DNA of 8,650 bases from Phenylobacterium sp. (GTDB lineage: Bacteria; Pseudomonadota; Alphaproteobacteria; Caulobacterales; Caulobacteraceae): assembly GCA_025350885.1 (NCBI GenBank), contig JANXXA010000258.1, forward strand, positions 1 through 8,650, given 5' to 3'. The position numbers and the translations under genes are program-made. Positions 6,000 to 8,650 of this stretch are shown one piece after another. Each line of letters opens with the position of its first letter. The stretch's first letter is position 1. The notes beneath the pieces were generated by a model. It saw only the letters and a list, made by a program, of their open reading frames with translations, was not told the DNA's origin and did not search any database.

Positions 6000-6129
6000 T
6001 GCCGCGCAACCTCACGAGGGTTACCACGAAGATCAGGACGACGAAGATCACCAACCCCAGCGCCAGCGCGATGTTGCGGCCGCGTCGGGCTTTCAGCTCG
6101 ACCTCGGTTTCGCGGGCCGGATCGCTCAT
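5977..6129 (-). CDS. coxF: Small single-pass membrane protein, CoxF-like
   Basis: A 50-residue ORF, easily missed because of its size. Seen: a charged N-terminus (MSDPARETEVELKARRGRN, 1-19), one strongly hydrophobic segment at about 20-39 (rich in V, I, L and F), then VRLRGNVIQPPL at the C-terminus. Its ATG overlaps the ctaB stop as ATGA, and its 3' end overlaps ctaG by 23 nt, so it is a genuine part of the operon. Small proteins in this exact slot between ctaB and ctaG occur in many alphaproteobacteria and are called CoxF in rhizobia, with a similar shape and a similar N-V-x-x-x-P-L ending; I recall this rather than having compared sequences. Likely topology is N-terminus inside. The role is not established; an accessory part in oxidase assembly is inferred from position only. 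Confidence 0.85.
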   Translation of the reverse strand: MSDPARETEVELKARRGRNIALALGLVIFVVLIFVVTLVRLRGNVIQPPL

Positions 6130-7124
6130 CGCGGGATTCCCCAGGAGACCAGGTTCAGGGGCGCAACGCCCATCAGGTGTTCACCCAGCAGCGTGGCGAA
6201 CAGGAGTGTCAGGTAGAGAATCGAAAAGGCGAACAGATTTCGCGCGTCCCTGGCGCCGGCGCGGACATCGTAGAGACCCCCGGGCGACGCATCATCGTTG
6301 CGTTGGCCGCGGGCTTCACCGGCGTGGCTGCGCGCCAGCCGGATCGCGAGCAGCAGGAACACCAGACCGCCCAGCGCCGCCACCGCCAGATAGACCGGTC
6401 CGCCGAGGCCGGTGGCGGCCGGGACCAGGCACAGCGGAGCAAACAGTGCGCTGTAGATCAGGATCTGGCGCCGCGTTGACGCGGCGCCCGCCACCACCGG
6501 CATCATCGGCACGCCGGCCTTTTCATAGTCCTCGGAGGTGTAGAGGCTGAGCGCCCAGAAATGCGGCGGGGTCCACATGAAGATGATCGCGCAGAGCAGC
6601 CAGGCGTTGAACGGCGTCGCGCCGGCGGCCGCCGCCCAGCCGATCACCGGCGGCAAGGCGCCCGCCAGCCCGCCGATGACGATGTTCTGCGCCGTCCAGC
6701 GCTTCAGCCAGATCGTGTAGACCACCGCGTAGAACCCGATGGTGAAGGCCAGCAGGCCTGCCGCCAGCCAGTTCAGGGCCATGCCCATCAGCATCACCGA
6801 GAAGATCGACAGCACCACGCCCAAGGTCAGGGCGTCGGCGCCCTGCACCCGGCCGGCTGGCACCGGGCGGTTGCGCGTGCGGCGCATCTTGGCGTCGATA
6901 TCGGCGTCGTACCACATGTTCAGCGAGGCTGACGCCCCCGCACCGACCGCGATGCAGAGGATGGCGACGCCGGCCAGAACCGGGTGAATGGCGCGCCCTG
7001 CGCAGATCATGCCGGTTAAGCCAGTGAACACGACCAGTGACATCACCCGCGGCTTCAGCAGCTGGACATAGTCCTGCCAGCGGGCGGGCGCGTGTGCGGT
7101 GGTGTGAACCGTGGCCATGGCCAT
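6126..7124 (-). CDS. ctaB: Protoheme IX farnesyltransferase (heme O synthase)
   Basis: Heme O synthase of the UbiA prenyltransferase family. It transfers a farnesyl group to heme B to give heme O, the precursor of heme A for the aa3 oxidase, in the inner membrane. Seen: 332 residues with about eight to nine hydrophobic spans; LLKPRVMSLVVFTGLTGM (22-39); the first Asp-rich prenyl-diphosphate motif N69-x3-D73-x-D75-x-D77 followed by RRTRNRPVPAGR; YTIWLKRWTAQNIVIGG; and WTPPHFWALSLYTSEDYEKAG with GVPMMPVV, which is the second conserved motif. I chose the ATG at 7124 (MAMATVHTT). The frame is open to 7223, but those 33 extra residues are translated from the intergenic repeat and are Pro/Gly/Arg-rich, unlike the family. 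A GAGAG about 11 nt before 7124 is a modest ribosome binding site; the ATG at 7118 is an alternative. Its stop overlaps the next start as ATGA. Confidence 0.96.
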   Translation of the reverse strand: MAMATVHTTAHAPARWQDYVQLLKPRVMSLVVFTGLTGMICAGRAIHPVLAGVAILCIAVGAGASASLNMWYDADIDAKMRRTRNRPVPAGRVQGADALTLGVVLSIFSVMLMGMALNWLAAGLLAFTIGFYAVVYTIWLKRWTAQNIVIGGLAGALPPVIGWAAAAGATPFNAWLLCAIIFMWTPPHFWALSLYTSEDYEKAGVPMMPVVAGAASTRRQILIYSALFAPLCLVPAATGLGGPVYLAVAALGGLVFLLLAIRLARSHAGEARGQRNDDASPGGLYDVRAGARDARNLFAFSILYLTLLFATLLGEHLMGVAPLNLVSWGIPR

Positions 7125-7140
7125 GGAGACTACTCTCAAT

Positions 7141-7330
7141 CTACCTCCCCCGCGAAGCGGCGGGAGGGGGACCGCTGGCCGAAGAGCCAGTGGTGGAGGG
7201 GGCAGGCCCCAAGCGCCGTTCATGAAGCGGACCGACCTAGGCTGAGACGCCTGAGGCTTGCCCCCTCCACCACGCCCTCTGCGGGGCGCGGTCCCCCTCC
7301 CGCCGTCGCAACCGCGACGGGGGAGGTAAG
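7141..7330. repeat. Inverted pair of structured repeat elements between ctaD and ctaB
   Basis: Two related elements face each other: one at about 7141-7206 read on the plus strand, one at about 7257-7330 read on the minus strand, separated by about 50 bp. Shared blocks, in order, are TACCTCCCCC, GGCGGGAGGGGGACCG and TGGTGGAGGGGGCA. Between them lie two variable parts that remain self-complementary in each copy. The first is GC-GAA-GC in one and GTCGC-GGTT-GCGAC in the other. The second is CTGGC-CGAAGA-GCCAG against CGCCC-CGCAGA-GGGCG. The pair fills nearly the whole spacer, starting 4-5 bp after the ctaD stop and ending 16 bp before the ctaB start. Each copy can fold alone, or both can pair into one long hairpin. 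Such CCTCCCCC-type intergenic repeats are, to my recollection, common in Caulobacterales, but the family name is not certain. Confidence 0.92.
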
Positions 7331-7334
7331 AGAT

Positions 7335-8650
<1,316 letters not shown>

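Noticed and set aside
7141..7330. Rho-independent terminator for ctaD
   Set aside because: The hairpins are strong but no U-run follows on the coding strand, and the structure is a duplicated repeat element. Attenuation or processing remains possible, but a classical terminator is not supported.

Overview
The window looks like chromosomal DNA from a GC-rich alphaproteobacterium, most likely of the Caulobacterales (Caulobacter or Phenylobacterium type). The grounds are GC-rich codon use, a mitochondrial-type aa3 cytochrome c oxidase locus, and the order ctaD-ctaB-small membrane protein-ctaG-ctaE-surf1-thrC-M16 peptidase-GNAT, ending in the start of a probable PAS-type signalling gene. The genus is an inference from protein style and synteny, not a database match.

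Every supported gene lies on the minus strand, so transcription runs from position 8650 towards 1. In transcription order: ctaD (oxidase subunit I, its start outside the window, 7335-8650); a 210-bp spacer filled by two inverted copies of a structured repeat (7141-7330); ctaB (heme O synthase, 6126-7124); a 50-residue single-pass CoxF-like protein (5977-6129); ctaG (Cox11-type copper chaperone, 5355-5999); ctaE (subunit III, 4398-5276); surf1 (3531-4343); thrC (threonine synthase, 2140-3531); an M16 zinc peptidase of the mitochondrial processing peptidase type (866-2131); a RimJ/RimL-like acetyltransferase (183-794); and the first 48 codons of a PAS-like gene (1-145) that leaves the window.

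The first six genes form one assembly line for the aa3 oxidase. CtaD and CtaE are structural subunits. CtaB farnesylates heme B towards heme A. CtaG delivers copper to the CuB site. Surf1 assists heme A insertion, and the CoxF-like peptide sits where alphaproteobacteria usually carry a small assembly-linked membrane protein. Genes are packed tightly: ATGA overlap ctaB/coxF, 23-nt overlap coxF/ctaG, TGATG overlap surf1/thrC, and 8 nt between thrC and the peptidase. This suggests one polycistronic unit with translational coupling. No convincing promoter or simple terminator is visible, so the operon promoter probably lies upstream of ctaD.

No new defence or mobile system is present; most of the window is ordinary housekeeping. 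The points worth a second look are non-coding or at gene edges: the inverted repeat pair between ctaD and ctaB, whose two copies keep their hairpins through compensatory base changes; a 4 x 18-bp tandem repeat that gives Surf1 a strongly basic tail in atypical codons and ends in the thrC ribosome binding site; and a 12-bp duplication of the ctaE stop region that creates a 16-codon ORF bridging ctaE and surf1.
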